From positions 90,550 through 154,549 of the forward strand of contig CAZTGC010000006.1 in the NCBI GenBank assembly GCA_964612975.1: DNA of 64,000 bases. The letters run 5' to 3'. A program made the position numbers and the translations under genes. This DNA comes from NZ13-RE01 sp964612975. Its GTDB lineage: Bacteria; Dictyoglomota; Dictyoglomia; Dictyoglomales; Dictyoglomaceae. This document shows, piece after piece, positions 24,439 through 32,996 of the stretch. Numbering within the stretch: the stretch's first letter is position 1; each line of letters opens with the position of its first letter. The notes below the pieces were generated by a model. The model made no database searches, was not told where the DNA came from, and saw only the letters and a program-made list of their open reading frames with translations.

Positions 24439-25502
24439 GATAAACTTTGACCTATTCTTAACTTAAGTTCATTTATAAAACCAATGGCAAAGGGATCCTT
24501 TCCAGCAAGATATGCAAGATAAACAGTAATAAAATCCCCAAGGTATATAAGAGAGAAAAATTTAGTTAATGAGTATTTTCCTTCTCCCTGCCATAAAAAG
24601 ACTGGTATTCCTCGATTCTCTATTTTTTCCTTCATAAAATCAAATCTTATTTTCATTTCTCCTTCTAAGGATATATAAAGGAAAATAAGAGAAAGATTAT
24701 TTATAATTTTGAAATCTGCTTCCCAAGACATTATCTCATTATGATTTAACTCTGGGAAGAAATGGGTAAAGGCAGGATATTTAGAATTTTCATTAAATTG
24801 GCATTTCCATCTATATCCTGCAACTGCCCATCTTTCCTCTACAGAATATATTATGGGAATTCTCCCATAAAGCATTTTAGCTAATTTTTTAGCAGGATTT
24901 CCATCAGTAGGATTTTCAATTTTAAATTCTTCTCTCTTTTTTCCAATATAATCTATAGTTTCCCTTATTGCCTCCCTTTGGGAAGGAACTATCTCCAATT
25001 GATCCAATATTACCAAAGGAGGGATAGTTACATATCCTATTGCAGCTCTTGGAGCCAATCCCTTAGGAATTTGGATTAATGGAAGTTTTTTTTCCTCTGC
25101 AAATTCTGCCAATTTACCACCACTGGTTACAGAAACCACTATTGCCCCTTTTTCATAAGATCTTACTGCAGAATTCACAGTCTCAACAGTATTTCCAGAA
25201 TAACTCACCGCAAAAACCAAGGTATTTTCATCAACATAATTGGGAAGAGAATAATCTCTATTTACTAATATAGGAATTCTTGCACTATCAAAGGCAATAG
25301 CCCTTAATATGTCACCTCCTATTGCAGAACCACCCATACCTAAAACTAAAACCTTGTTTATATTTCTTTTATCTAATTTCAATCCTGCATCATAGGATAT
25401 TTTACTTGCTTCCTCTATTTGTTCAGGAAGTCTATATACTGAACCCAACATATCCTGGGGATCAAGTTTTTTAAGCTCATTTATTTGATCTAATTTTTCC
25501 AT
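24435..25502 (-). CDS. Bifunctional phosphoglucose/phosphomannose isomerase
   Basis: The 355-residue protein has two SIS domains. The first contains VLGMGGSAIGGDILRA near residue 53 and FAVSYSGNTVETVNS near 93; then come SGGKLAEFAEEKKLPLIQIPKG and PRAAIGY. The PELNHNEIMSWE segment near residue 248 holds the family's active-site Glu and His. This archaeal/thermophile-type enzyme interconverts glucose-6-P, mannose-6-P and fructose-6-P, the entry to glycolysis and mannosylation. GGAGGAATAC precedes the ATG. A divergent promoter region separates it from the OsmC gene. Confidence 0.9.
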   Translation of the reverse strand: MEKLDQINELKKLDPQDMLGSVYRLPEQIEEASKISYDAGLKLDKRNINKVLVLGMGGSAIGGDILRAIAFDSARIPILVNRDYSLPNYVDENTLVFAVSYSGNTVETVNSAVRSYEKGAIVVSVTSGGKLAEFAEEKKLPLIQIPKGLAPRAAIGYVTIPPLVILDQLEIVPSQREAIRETIDYIGKKREEFKIENPTDGNPAKKLAKMLYGRIPIIYSVEERWAVAGYRWKCQFNENSKYPAFTHFFPELNHNEIMSWEADFKIINNLSLIFLYISLEGEMKIRFDFMKEKIENRGIPVFLWQGEGKYSLTKFFSLIYLGDFITVYLAYLAGKDPFAIGFINELKLRIGQSLS

Positions 25503-25534
25503 ATGTATTCCTCCTATCCTTTCGATTTTTGGTT

Positions 25535-25585
25535 ATTTTAACTTATAACTTCAATTATTGACAACATCCTAACTATTTGTATACT
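25535..25585. promoter_or_regulatory. Overlapping divergent promoters of the PGI/PMI and OsmC-gltX units
   Basis: Plus strand: TTGACA (25558-25563) and TATACT (25580-25585), 16-bp spacer. Minus strand: TTGTCA (25564-25559) and TAAAAT (25540-25535), 18-bp spacer. The two -35 boxes occupy the same base pairs, so polymerases cannot bind both at once. Confidence 0.65.
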
Positions 25586-25613
25586 GAAAAAGAATCTATA
25601 TTAGGAGGCAAAG

Positions 25614-26024
25614 ATGGAAACAAAAGTAGTTTGGAATGGAAAAATGAAATTTACTGGAAACACTCCATCTAATTTTTCAATTTTAATGGATGCTTCTTCA
25701 GATCATGGAGGAGAAGACCAAGGGCCAAGACCCATGGAGCTTGTCTTAGTCGCTCTGGGAGGATGTACTGGAATGGATGTTATCTCTATCCTTCAAAAGA
25801 TGAAGGAAAAAGTAAAAAACTTTGAGATAAAAATTTCTGCAGAAAGAGCAGAGGAACATCCAAAGGTCTATAAGAAGGTACACTTAGAATACATTTTTAA
25901 AGGGGAAAATTTAAAGGAAGAAAATATAAAAAAAGCAATTGAATTATCTCAAACAAAATACTGTTCCGTTTCTGCAATTTTAAAGGGAACAGCAGAAGTT
26001 ACATATTCTTGGAAAATTTTATAG
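25614..26024 (+). CDS. OsmC-family protein
   Basis: The 136-residue protein shows the OsmC fold: an N-terminal beta part, the GPRPMELVLVALGGCTGMDVISIL helix with the first catalytic Cys (near residue 53), and the second conserved Cys in TKYCSVSAIL near residue 120. The Cys pair reduces hydroperoxides in OsmC/Ohr; many short members such as YhfA have an unproven role. GGAGG precedes the ATG, and the gltX gene follows 16 nt downstream in the same transcript. Confidence 0.87.
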   Translation: METKVVWNGKMKFTGNTPSNFSILMDASSDHGGEDQGPRPMELVLVALGGCTGMDVISILQKMKEKVKNFEIKISAERAEEHPKVYKKVHLEYIFKGENLKEENIKKAIELSQTKYCSVSAILKGTAEVTYSWKIL

Positions 26025-26040
26025 AAGAGGTTAACTAAAA

Positions 26041-27477
26041 ATGAAGGATGTTAGAGTGAGAATTGCTCCCAGCCCCACAGGATATCTTCATGTAGGAACT
26101 GCCCATACTGCCCTCTTCAATTGGCTTTTTGCAAGACATAATAAGGGTACCTTTATTCTAAGAATCGAAGATACTGATATAGAAAGGTCTTCAAAGGAAT
26201 ATGAAGAAAATATATTAGAAGGACTAAATTGGCTTGGTATAAATTGGGATGAAGGCCCCTATTATCAAACCCAGAGATTGGAATTATATAAAAAATACTC
26301 CCAAAAACTTATAGATTTAGGTCTTGCCTATTATTGTTATTGTACCCCCGAAGAATTAGAGGAAAGGAGAAAAATTGCCCTTCAAGAGAAAAGGGCACCA
26401 AAATATGATAGAAAATGTTTAAATTTAACTTCAGAAGAAAGGGCAAGATATGAAAGAGAAGGAAGAAAGCCTGCAATAAGACTATTAGTTCCAGAGGGGA
26501 AAACAGTATTTAAGGATATAATTCGAGGAGATATTGAATTTAACAATGAAGACATTGGAGATTTTGTAATAATGAAATCCGATGGAATTCCCACTTATAA
26601 TTTCGCAGTAGTAATTGATGATTATACTATGGGAATATCCCATGTCATAAGGGGAGAAGATCACATTTCAAATACTCCAAAACAAATATTTATATATAAT
26701 GCCCTCTCCTGGACATCCCCAGAGTTTGCTCATTTACCCCTACTTTTAGGCCCTGACAGGTCAAAATTAAGTAAAAGACACGGTGTAACATCGGTATCAG
26801 AATATAAAAAGATGGGTTATCTTCCTGAAGCCCTTGTAAATTATCTTGCCCTTTTAGGATGGACTCCCCAGGAAGGAAAAGAAGTCTATACCAGAGAAGA
26901 ACTAATAGAATTTTTTGATTTAAGAAAGGTGACCAAAAATCCTGGAATTTTTGATATAACAAAATTAGAGTGGATCAATACTCAACATATTAGAGGTTTA
27001 TCTTATGAAAAATTAGCAGATTTAACTTTACCCTATTTAAAGGAAGCTAAACTAATAAAAGAAGATTCTCTAAATTGGGATTACTATCTTAAAGTAATAT
27101 CTCTTCTACAGGAGAGACTGAAACTCCTTTCCCAAATTAAGGATTATGGAGATTATTTCTTTTTAGAAGAATTAGATTATGAAAAAGAAACTGTTAAAAA
27201 GGTAATTAAACACCATGATATCTCAAAATTCTTAAGAATGTTAAAAGAAGAATGGGAAGATTTAAAGGATTTCTCTGCCTATAAATTAGAGAAAGGTTTA
27301 AAAGAATTATCAGAAAAATTGAATATATCTACAGGAACTTTAATTCATCCAGTAAGAGTTGCCTTAACCAATAAAACAGTAGGTCCAAGTCTTTATGAAT
27401 TGATAGAAGTGTTAGGGAAAGAAAAAACATTAAAAAGAATAGAAAATTTTATTAAGTATTTAGATGCAAATTTTTAA
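26041..27477 (+). CDS. gltX: Glutamate--tRNA ligase
   Basis: The 478-residue class I synthetase has the HIGH-type motif in PSPTGYLHVGTAHTALFNWL (residues 9-28), FILRIEDTD near 36, the YYCYCTPEEL zinc-like patch near 97, GEDHISNTPKQ near 200 and the KMSKS-type motif KLSKRHG near 243. The C-terminal anticodon-binding region is complete. It charges tRNA-Glu; whether it also charges tRNA-Gln is not readable here. It is cotranscribed after osmC, and its 3' end overlaps the YaaC-like gene by 14 nt. Confidence 0.96.
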   Translation: MKDVRVRIAPSPTGYLHVGTAHTALFNWLFARHNKGTFILRIEDTDIERSSKEYEENILEGLNWLGINWDEGPYYQTQRLELYKKYSQKLIDLGLAYYCYCTPEELEERRKIALQEKRAPKYDRKCLNLTSEERARYEREGRKPAIRLLVPEGKTVFKDIIRGDIEFNNEDIGDFVIMKSDGIPTYNFAVVIDDYTMGISHVIRGEDHISNTPKQIFIYNALSWTSPEFAHLPLLLGPDRSKLSKRHGVTSVSEYKKMGYLPEALVNYLALLGWTPQEGKEVYTREELIEFFDLRKVTKNPGIFDITKLEWINTQHIRGLSYEKLADLTLPYLKEAKLIKEDSLNWDYYLKVISLLQERLKLLSQIKDYGDYFFLEELDYEKETVKKVIKHHDISKFLRMLKEEWEDLKDFSAYKLEKGLKELSEKLNISTGTLIHPVRVALTNKTVGPSLYELIEVLGKEKTLKRIENFIKYLDANF

Positions 27478-28096
27478 AAAGCTATTTAAATATTTTTATT
27501 ATGAAATTTTTGATGAAATAGAAAATAAATTATTAAATTCCCTAGAAGAAGGAGAAAGACTCTTTCTTCATTATACTATAAAACAAGCAAAATTATCCTT
27601 TAAAGCAAAGGAAAAAGTAGACTTATATCTTTCTCCTCTTCTTTTATTTTACGGTTTAGTTGCTTTAGCAAAAATCACGATATTTTTAAAAACCCATGAG
27701 ATTCCAAAGGAAGTATTACATGGATTAACGGTAAGAGTGGCAGGAGAAAAGTCTATAGATTGGGATGAAAACTATGATCCTGGAAAAGAGACAATTTTAA
27801 TAAAGGAGAAGGGGTTATTTCCAACATTTTTAAAATGTGTATCTTCCTTTCAAGTTCCAGAAGGAGAAAAATTTACTTTAGAGGAGCTTTTCAAATATTT
27901 AAAAATAACTACTTCCCTTCATCCTTTAGCAATTCACTATCTAATTCTTTTTCTTTTAAGCATGTTATCAAGATATGAACCCCAGAAGTGGGGATGGGCT
28001 ATTGATAAAAGTAGTATGGCCCCTAAAATTTATAATTATCTAAGAGACTCAGATTCAAAAATAATTCAACTTTGGGAGGAGAATATTAAATTGTAA
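27464..28096 (+). CDS. YaaC-like protein
   Basis: The 210-residue protein resembles the YaaC family as I know it: YTIKQAKLSFKAKEKVDLYLSPLLLFYGLVALAK with a following HGL (residues 37-90) and the late LILFLLSMLSRYEPQKWGWAI (residues 160-182) are typical. There is no catalytic motif and no known biochemical activity for the family. It starts within the last codons of gltX and is probably translated by coupling. Its last 31 nt overlap the 3' end of the convergent prenyl synthase gene. Confidence 0.65.
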   Translation: MQIFKKLFKYFYYEIFDEIENKLLNSLEEGERLFLHYTIKQAKLSFKAKEKVDLYLSPLLLFYGLVALAKITIFLKTHEIPKEVLHGLTVRVAGEKSIDWDENYDPGKETILIKEKGLFPTFLKCVSSFQVPEGEKFTLEELFKYLKITTSLHPLAIHYLILFLLSMLSRYEPQKWGWAIDKSSMAPKIYNYLRDSDSKIIQLWEENIKL

Positions 28097-29088
28097 TAAT
28101 TTTTAAACAATTCCTTTATTAACCTTAAATCAATTAATCCTTCATATTCTTCGATAATCCTATAACTTTTTTCAAAGAATTCTTCAGCAGTATTAAGGGA
28201 GCTTTCCTTAACCCTCTTTCTCTCCAAAGCTTGCAAAATATATGAAATATCTTGTTCCAATAAATTACTTTTATTCCAAATCTCATATATTCTCTGTTTT
28301 TCTTTATCCGATGCCTCTTGAAGGAGATAAATAATTGGAAAAGTCTTTTTCTTTTTCCATAAATCTCCAAGGGGAGTTTTACCTGTTTTTCTTGAATCTC
28401 CCCATATACCCATAATGTCATCTGCAATTTGAAAAAATATCCCAAAATTCTTTCCCATCTCAAAAAATTTTCTTGAGATATCTTCTTTATAATTTGCAGA
28501 AAAAGAACCTAAGAATAAAGAAGTTGCAAAAAGTCTTGCAGTCTTTTTCTCTATCATTGTCATATATTCTTTTAAATATACATCATTTCTCTTTTCAAAA
28601 CTTATATCTAAATACTGACCCTCAATAAGTTCTTGAATTGTATTAGTAATCTCCCTAAGACTTATCCTTTGAAGAAGAGGAGAAAAAAGCTGAGTTAATA
28701 CTTGAAAACATAGATTAAATAAGGAATCTCCCACATTAATAGCCTGAGGAACTCCCCACAATCTCCAGACCGTCCATCTATTATGCCTTTTTTCATCACC
28801 ATCTTGAATATCATCATGAACTAAAGAAAAATTATGTAAAAATTCCAAAGAAGAAGCCAAATTTAAAGCATCATCCAAGGGCCCATTAAAAGCTTGATTT
28901 ATTAATACACATAAAAGGGGTCTTAATCTCTTTCCTCTCTTAAACTCTGAAAGGGGATTACCAAATTCATCAATCCAACCCATATGATATGCAGAAAATA
29001 AATATAAGGGAAGGGGATTTGAAAATCTTTCCAAGTTTTCCTGTAATCTTCTTTCTATTAGTAATAAATATTTTTGAAGGTCATCCAT
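28066..29088 (-). CDS. Polyprenyl (farnesyl/geranylgeranyl-type) diphosphate synthase
   Basis: The protein has the first Asp-rich motif LVHDDIQDGD near residue 88, a GKRLRPLL segment near 52, GQYLDI near 163 and a second Asp motif ADDIMGIWGDSRKTGK near 220, in which the last Asp of DDxxD is Gly, as in several archaeal and actinobacterial members. It condenses isopentenyl diphosphate units to an allylic chain; chain length cannot be judged. I start it at the ATG at 29088: the upstream in-frame codons (to 29115) contain TATAATGTATAAT, the -10 region, and no ribosome site. The -10 ends 9 nt before this ATG, so a leaderless mRNA is likely. Confidence 0.87.
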   Translation of the reverse strand: MDDLQKYLLLIERRLQENLERFSNPLPLYLFSAYHMGWIDEFGNPLSEFKRGKRLRPLLCVLINQAFNGPLDDALNLASSLEFLHNFSLVHDDIQDGDEKRHNRWTVWRLWGVPQAINVGDSLFNLCFQVLTQLFSPLLQRISLREITNTIQELIEGQYLDISFEKRNDVYLKEYMTMIEKKTARLFATSLFLGSFSANYKEDISRKFFEMGKNFGIFFQIADDIMGIWGDSRKTGKTPLGDLWKKKKTFPIIYLLQEASDKEKQRIYEIWNKSNLLEQDISYILQALERKRVKESSLNTAEEFFEKSYRIIEEYEGLIDLRLIKELFKNYYNLIFSSQS

Positions 29089-29097
29089 AGTAATTCT

Positions 29098-29160
29098 ATT
29101 ATACATTATAACCACTCAAAAAAGTCAATTTCTTGACATTATCTTTTATTAGATGATAAA
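29098..29160. promoter_or_regulatory. Divergent promoters for the prenyl synthase and the isomerase-DNA repair operon
   Basis: Minus strand: TATAAT at 29103-29098 (a second copy at 29110-29105) with TTGACT at 29128-29123, a 19-bp spacer to the nearer box. Plus strand: TTGACA at 29133-29138 and GATAAA at 29155-29160, 16-bp spacer, giving a leader of about 35 nt for the seven-gene operon. Confidence 0.55.
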
Positions 29161-29200
29161 CTCTTTTACACAATTTTAGAGAATTTATGGAGGATTATAA

Positions 29201-30232
29201 ATGGAAAAATACATGTATAAAGAAATAAAAGAAGGAGTAAAAGTCTTAGAAAAAATTAAAGAAAGAAAAGATGAGATTAAGAGCATCGTTGAGGAGATAA
29301 AAGAATATAATCCCAAGAATATAATATTAGTTGCCCGAGGCACATCGGACAATGCAGGAGTTTGGGGAAAATATTATATTGAATCCTATATTAAAATTCC
29401 TGTATCTCTTTGTGCTCCATCATTGTATACTATTTACCATAACCCTCCAATTCTTAAAAACTCCTTAGTTATTGCCATCTCCCAATCAGGAGAAAGCGAA
29501 GATATATGCAAGGTAATAAAAGAGGCAAATAATCAAAATGCTTTTACCTTGGGACTCACTAATAATTTGGACAGTAAATTAGCAAAAATCTCTAAAAAGG
29601 TTCTGTTTTTAGATGCTGGGGAAGAAAAAAGTATTGCAGCAACAAAAACTTATTTAGCAGAGTTAGGAGCTTTATATTTTTTAGTAAATCAGTGGATAAA
29701 TAGAGATAATTCAAAGGAATTTGAAAGGCTTATTCTATCTTTAAGAGAAATCTTAGAAAGAGACGAAGAAATTAAAGAAAAGACAAATCCATATAAATTT
29801 ATGGAACACTGTGCTGTCTTAGGAAGAGGATACAATTTGGCTACCGCTTTAGAAATGGCCTTAAAGTTAAAAGAGACATCTTATATCCTTGCAGAACCTT
29901 ATTCTTCTGCTGATTTTCTACATGGTCCATTAGCCCTTGTCTCTCATGGGTTTCCTATGTTTCTCTTTGTTCCAAAGGGAGAAAGTATTACCCATTCTAA
30001 GGAAGTTATTAAGATTCTAGAAGAAAAGAATGTAGATTTATTTATCTTTTCAAATGAGGAATCTCTTTTCAATAAATATAATGGATTCTTTATCAAATCA
30101 GATATTCCTGAAGAGATATCTCCATTACTTTTTATATTACCAGCACAATTTTTTGCTTATTTTCTAACAATTCTAAAAAACTTAGATCCAGACCAACCAA
30201 GATTTCTAAAGAAAATTACTATAACAAAATAA
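29201..30232 (+). CDS. Double SIS-domain sugar isomerase/deaminase (GlmS-C/NagB-II-like)
   Basis: The 343-residue protein has two SIS domains. The first contains ILVARGTSDNAG near residue 45, VIAISQSGESEDICK near 90 and a SIAATKTYLAEL segment near 145; the second contains AVLGRGYNLATALEMALKLKETSYI near 205 and the FLHGPLALV loop near 240. This is the isomerase half of glucosamine-6-P synthase without its glutaminase domain, as in NagB-II/AgaS-type deaminases. It likely converts glucosamine-6-P or a similar amino sugar phosphate. GGAGG precedes the ATG; it is first in a seven-gene unit that ends with the Rad50-like gene. Confidence 0.86.
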   Translation: MEKYMYKEIKEGVKVLEKIKERKDEIKSIVEEIKEYNPKNIILVARGTSDNAGVWGKYYIESYIKIPVSLCAPSLYTIYHNPPILKNSLVIAISQSGESEDICKVIKEANNQNAFTLGLTNNLDSKLAKISKKVLFLDAGEEKSIAATKTYLAELGALYFLVNQWINRDNSKEFERLILSLREILERDEEIKEKTNPYKFMEHCAVLGRGYNLATALEMALKLKETSYILAEPYSSADFLHGPLALVSHGFPMFLFVPKGESITHSKEVIKILEEKNVDLFIFSNEESLFNKYNGFFIKSDIPEEISPLLFILPAQFFAYFLTILKNLDPDQPRFLKKITITK

Positions 30233-30233
30233 A

Positions 30234-30692
30234 ATGTTTGAAATCTTCCAGCTTTATAAAAATCCTATTTTTATCATACCATTAATCTCTACAATAATTA
30301 CCCAAGGAGTAAAAGGAGTAATAAGAAGTATTCAGGAGAAAAAGGTATTATGGAGAGCTTTCTTTGAATGGGGAGGTATGCCCAGCTCCCACTCTGCATT
30401 AGTGGTTTCTCTCGCCACTATTTTAGGTTTAAAGGAAGGATTTTCTTCTCCACTATTTGTCCTCTCTCTTTTTTTTGCTGGAATTGTAATAGCAGATGCT
30501 ATTGGTGTTAGATTGGCATCAGAAGAACAAGCAAAGGTAATAAATAAAATTCTTCAAAAATACCCTATAAATGAAAAGTGTGATATAATTTTAAAAGAAT
30601 CTATTGGACATACACCCTTTGAAGCAATAATGGGAGGCATATTGGGATTTATAGTTGCATTAATATATTATATAGGAGTGATAAATAAATGA
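30234..30692 (+). CDS. Divergent PAP2-type membrane phosphatase (DUF212)
   Basis: The 152-residue membrane protein has hydrophobic segments near residues 12-28, 50-70, 75-95 and 130-150 and the conserved GGMPSSHSALVVSLAT motif near residue 44. DUF212 proteins are distant relatives of PAP2 lipid phosphatases; the SxxHS core is kept. It starts 1 nt after the SIS gene and has no ribosome site of its own, so it depends on coupling. The stop overlaps the next start by 4 nt. Confidence 0.83.
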   Translation: MFEIFQLYKNPIFIIPLISTIITQGVKGVIRSIQEKKVLWRAFFEWGGMPSSHSALVVSLATILGLKEGFSSPLFVLSLFFAGIVIADAIGVRLASEEQAKVINKILQKYPINEKCDIILKESIGHTPFEAIMGGILGFIVALIYYIGVINK

Positions 30693-31903
30693 ATATAGCC
30701 TTCTTTAGTGATACCTACGAGCCCCAAAAGAATGGGGTAGTTACTGCAATTAAGTCACAAAAAAAATTCTTAGAAAATTATAAAAATAAAGTTTATCTTT
30801 TTATCCCGTATATTCCCAATTCCCCTTTAGAAGAAAACATATATAAATTACCTTCCATTGTTTTTCCCTTTCAAAGGGAACATAGAGTAGCATCACCTTA
30901 TTCTTTAAAATATGAGCTTTTATTTAAAAAACTAAAAGTTGATTTAGTCCATACCCACACTCCATTTTCCTTAGGAATCTTTGGATGGAGTCAGGCAAAG
31001 AAAAGGAATCTACCATTAGTACATACCTTTCATACAATATTTGAGGAATATGTATATTATATATGGGATCATTTTCCTAATATAATTAAAAGAAAGATAC
31101 TTAAAGAAAAAAAAGCAAGAGATGTTGCAGCATGGATAAGTAAAACCTATTGTGAACTCTGTGATTTAATAATTGCTCCTTCAACAAAGGTTAAAAAACT
31201 TTTAGAAAATTATGGGATAGAAAAGCCCATTGAAATTCTTCCCAATGGTTTAGATTTAAAGGATTTTAAACCCTTAGATAAAAAGGTTGCCCGGGAGAGA
31301 AGAGGCTTACCCCTTGAGGGTATAATTCTATTATTTGTAGGAAGATTAGGAAAGGAAAAAAATATTAACTTTCTCTTAAAGGTAATAAGATGGCTTAAAA
31401 ACAATTCAAAATATCCTTATTATTTTGTGATAGTTGGAGATAATCCCGATAAGCGTATAAAGGAAGGATTAAAAAGAGAAGTAGAAAAATACAAAATAGA
31501 GGATAGAGTTATATTTACTGGCTATTTAGATTATCCTAAAGTAATTGAATGTTATTATTCTTCTGATATTTTTGTATTTTCCTCTCTAACAGAAACGCAA
31601 GGAATGGTAGTTGGAGAAGCATTATTTTCAGGAGTTCCTGTAATCGCCTTAGAAGATCTTGCTATTAGAGACTTTGTAAAGAATGGGGAAAATGGATTTT
31701 TAATACCAAATAATACCCATAGTTTTGAAGAATTTGGAAGAAAAATAATCCTCCTAACAGAAAATAAAGAACTTTATAATGCTATGTCTCAAAATGCTAA
31801 AAAAAGTGCAGAAAATTTAAGCTCTGAAAAATTAAATAAAAAATTGTTAGAAATATATGAGAAATTAATGTTAGATTTAAAAAAAGAAAAGAAATATGCC
31901 TGA
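30689..31903 (+). CDS. GT4-type glycosyltransferase (diacylglycerol glucosyltransferase-like)
   Basis: The 404-residue protein opens IAFFSDTYEPQKNGVVTAI, has VHTHTPFSLGIFGW near 87, ILPNGLDLKDF near 185, LLFVGRLGKEKNI near 213 and the EX7E region SLTETQGMVVGEALFSGVPVI near 300, the GT-B retaining GT4 layout. Its opening and central motifs are those of enzymes transferring glucose to diacylglycerol, so a membrane glycolipid product is plausible. The acceptor is not proved. It overlaps its neighbours by 4 and 8 nt and is the third gene of the unit. Confidence 0.87.
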   Translation: MNIAFFSDTYEPQKNGVVTAIKSQKKFLENYKNKVYLFIPYIPNSPLEENIYKLPSIVFPFQREHRVASPYSLKYELLFKKLKVDLVHTHTPFSLGIFGWSQAKKRNLPLVHTFHTIFEEYVYYIWDHFPNIIKRKILKEKKARDVAAWISKTYCELCDLIIAPSTKVKKLLENYGIEKPIEILPNGLDLKDFKPLDKKVARERRGLPLEGIILLFVGRLGKEKNINFLLKVIRWLKNNSKYPYYFVIVGDNPDKRIKEGLKREVEKYKIEDRVIFTGYLDYPKVIECYYSSDIFVFSSLTETQGMVVGEALFSGVPVIALEDLAIRDFVKNGENGFLIPNNTHSFEEFGRKIILLTENKELYNAMSQNAKKSAENLSSEKLNKKLLEIYEKLMLDLKKEKKYA

Positions 31904-32996
31904 TTTCATCTCATTATTTTTAGAGGAGATAAAAAGAAAAAAAGATAAATTGTTAACCTTTCTCAACTGGGATTATATTAAGGAGGAGCTCTTTGAAAGA
32001 TTTTTTGAAAGCCATTGGCACTCCTTCCCTGATGAGGAATTTAATCTCCCAAGTTATGCGGTAGATGCATCTCAAAGAATTCTTTCCCTTGCCTTTGGTT
32101 CTTATATTATTATTTCCCAAGGTCTAACCTTGGGAAGAGATAATTATGAAGATGCGAAAGTAAATATAGAGGCTCTGCCGGGCTCCATCTCCCAAAATCA
32201 ATTGGAACATATTTCAGACATAATTCTTCAAAATGTTGAGATGGATCTTGCTTTAGGAGTTCTTGAAAAAGAAAAGCCTCCTTATGTTCTTTTTATAGAT
32301 GGTTCCCTTTCTTCAAGAATTTCTCATATAATTTATCTCTCATCAATGGATCTTGGAGATTATAATTCCCTCACCCTTGAAGTTCTTGAAAAAACTTTAA
32401 AATTAATTAATTTATCTAAGGAAAAAGGAATTTATCTTATCTCAATTTCAAAAATAAGTAGAGATACCTTTTTATCCCAGATAATTTCAGAATCTAAGGG
32501 AACAATTATTAAATCAAAATATTATCCTACAGATACAGAACTAATATCTTTCATCATTCCTCATAAAACAGGTTTTTCGACTCCCATCCTTTTAGGAGGA
32601 AAAAGAAGCCTTGGGAAAAAACAAATGGAAATCATAGAGACCAAAATCCAAATAAAGGAACAACTTGAGAATATTTCTGCCTTTGTTAATCTATATCTAA
32701 GGCTTATTCCTAATGATTCTCCCCTTAGAATTGATTTTCCTTGTTATCTTATAGGAAGAGAAGATTCTTTTCTTCCCCTTGATTATCAAATTTTACCCCA
32801 AGTAGAACTTAAAAGTATAATTTCATTAATAAGAAATAATTGCGCGGGAATTAATGTATACCAGACCTATCTTTATCTTGTGGATAAATTGGTAAGAATA
32901 AAAAGAGATCCAGATTTGGAAAGATACAGATTTATTTTAGAAAGGGAATTGGGAAAAATATTACCCTTAGATAGGAGTCAGAGGAGGTTCTTCTAA
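31896..32996 (+). CDS. nurA: NurA-domain 5'-3' nuclease
   Basis: The 366-residue protein has the NurA landmarks: PSYAVDASQRI near residue 52, with the first catalytic Asp, and YVLFIDGSLSS near 131, with the second, followed by a C-terminal region in which YQTYLYLVDKLVRI precedes the last helix. NurA digests DNA ends together with the HerA translocase in archaea and some bacteria. The start lies 8 nt inside the glycosyltransferase gene and the last base of its stop codon is the first base of the herA start. The direct neighbours HerA, Mre11-like and Rad50-like make the assignment firm. Confidence 0.86.
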   Translation: MPDFISLFLEEIKRKKDKLLTFLNWDYIKEELFERFFESHWHSFPDEEFNLPSYAVDASQRILSLAFGSYIIISQGLTLGRDNYEDAKVNIEALPGSISQNQLEHISDIILQNVEMDLALGVLEKEKPPYVLFIDGSLSSRISHIIYLSSMDLGDYNSLTLEVLEKTLKLINLSKEKGIYLISISKISRDTFLSQIISESKGTIIKSKYYPTDTELISFIIPHKTGFSTPILLGGKRSLGKKQMEIIETKIQIKEQLENISAFVNLYLRLIPNDSPLRIDFPCYLIGREDSFLPLDYQILPQVELKSIISLIRNNCAGINVYQTYLYLVDKLVRIKRDPDLERYRFILERELGKILPLDRSQRRFF

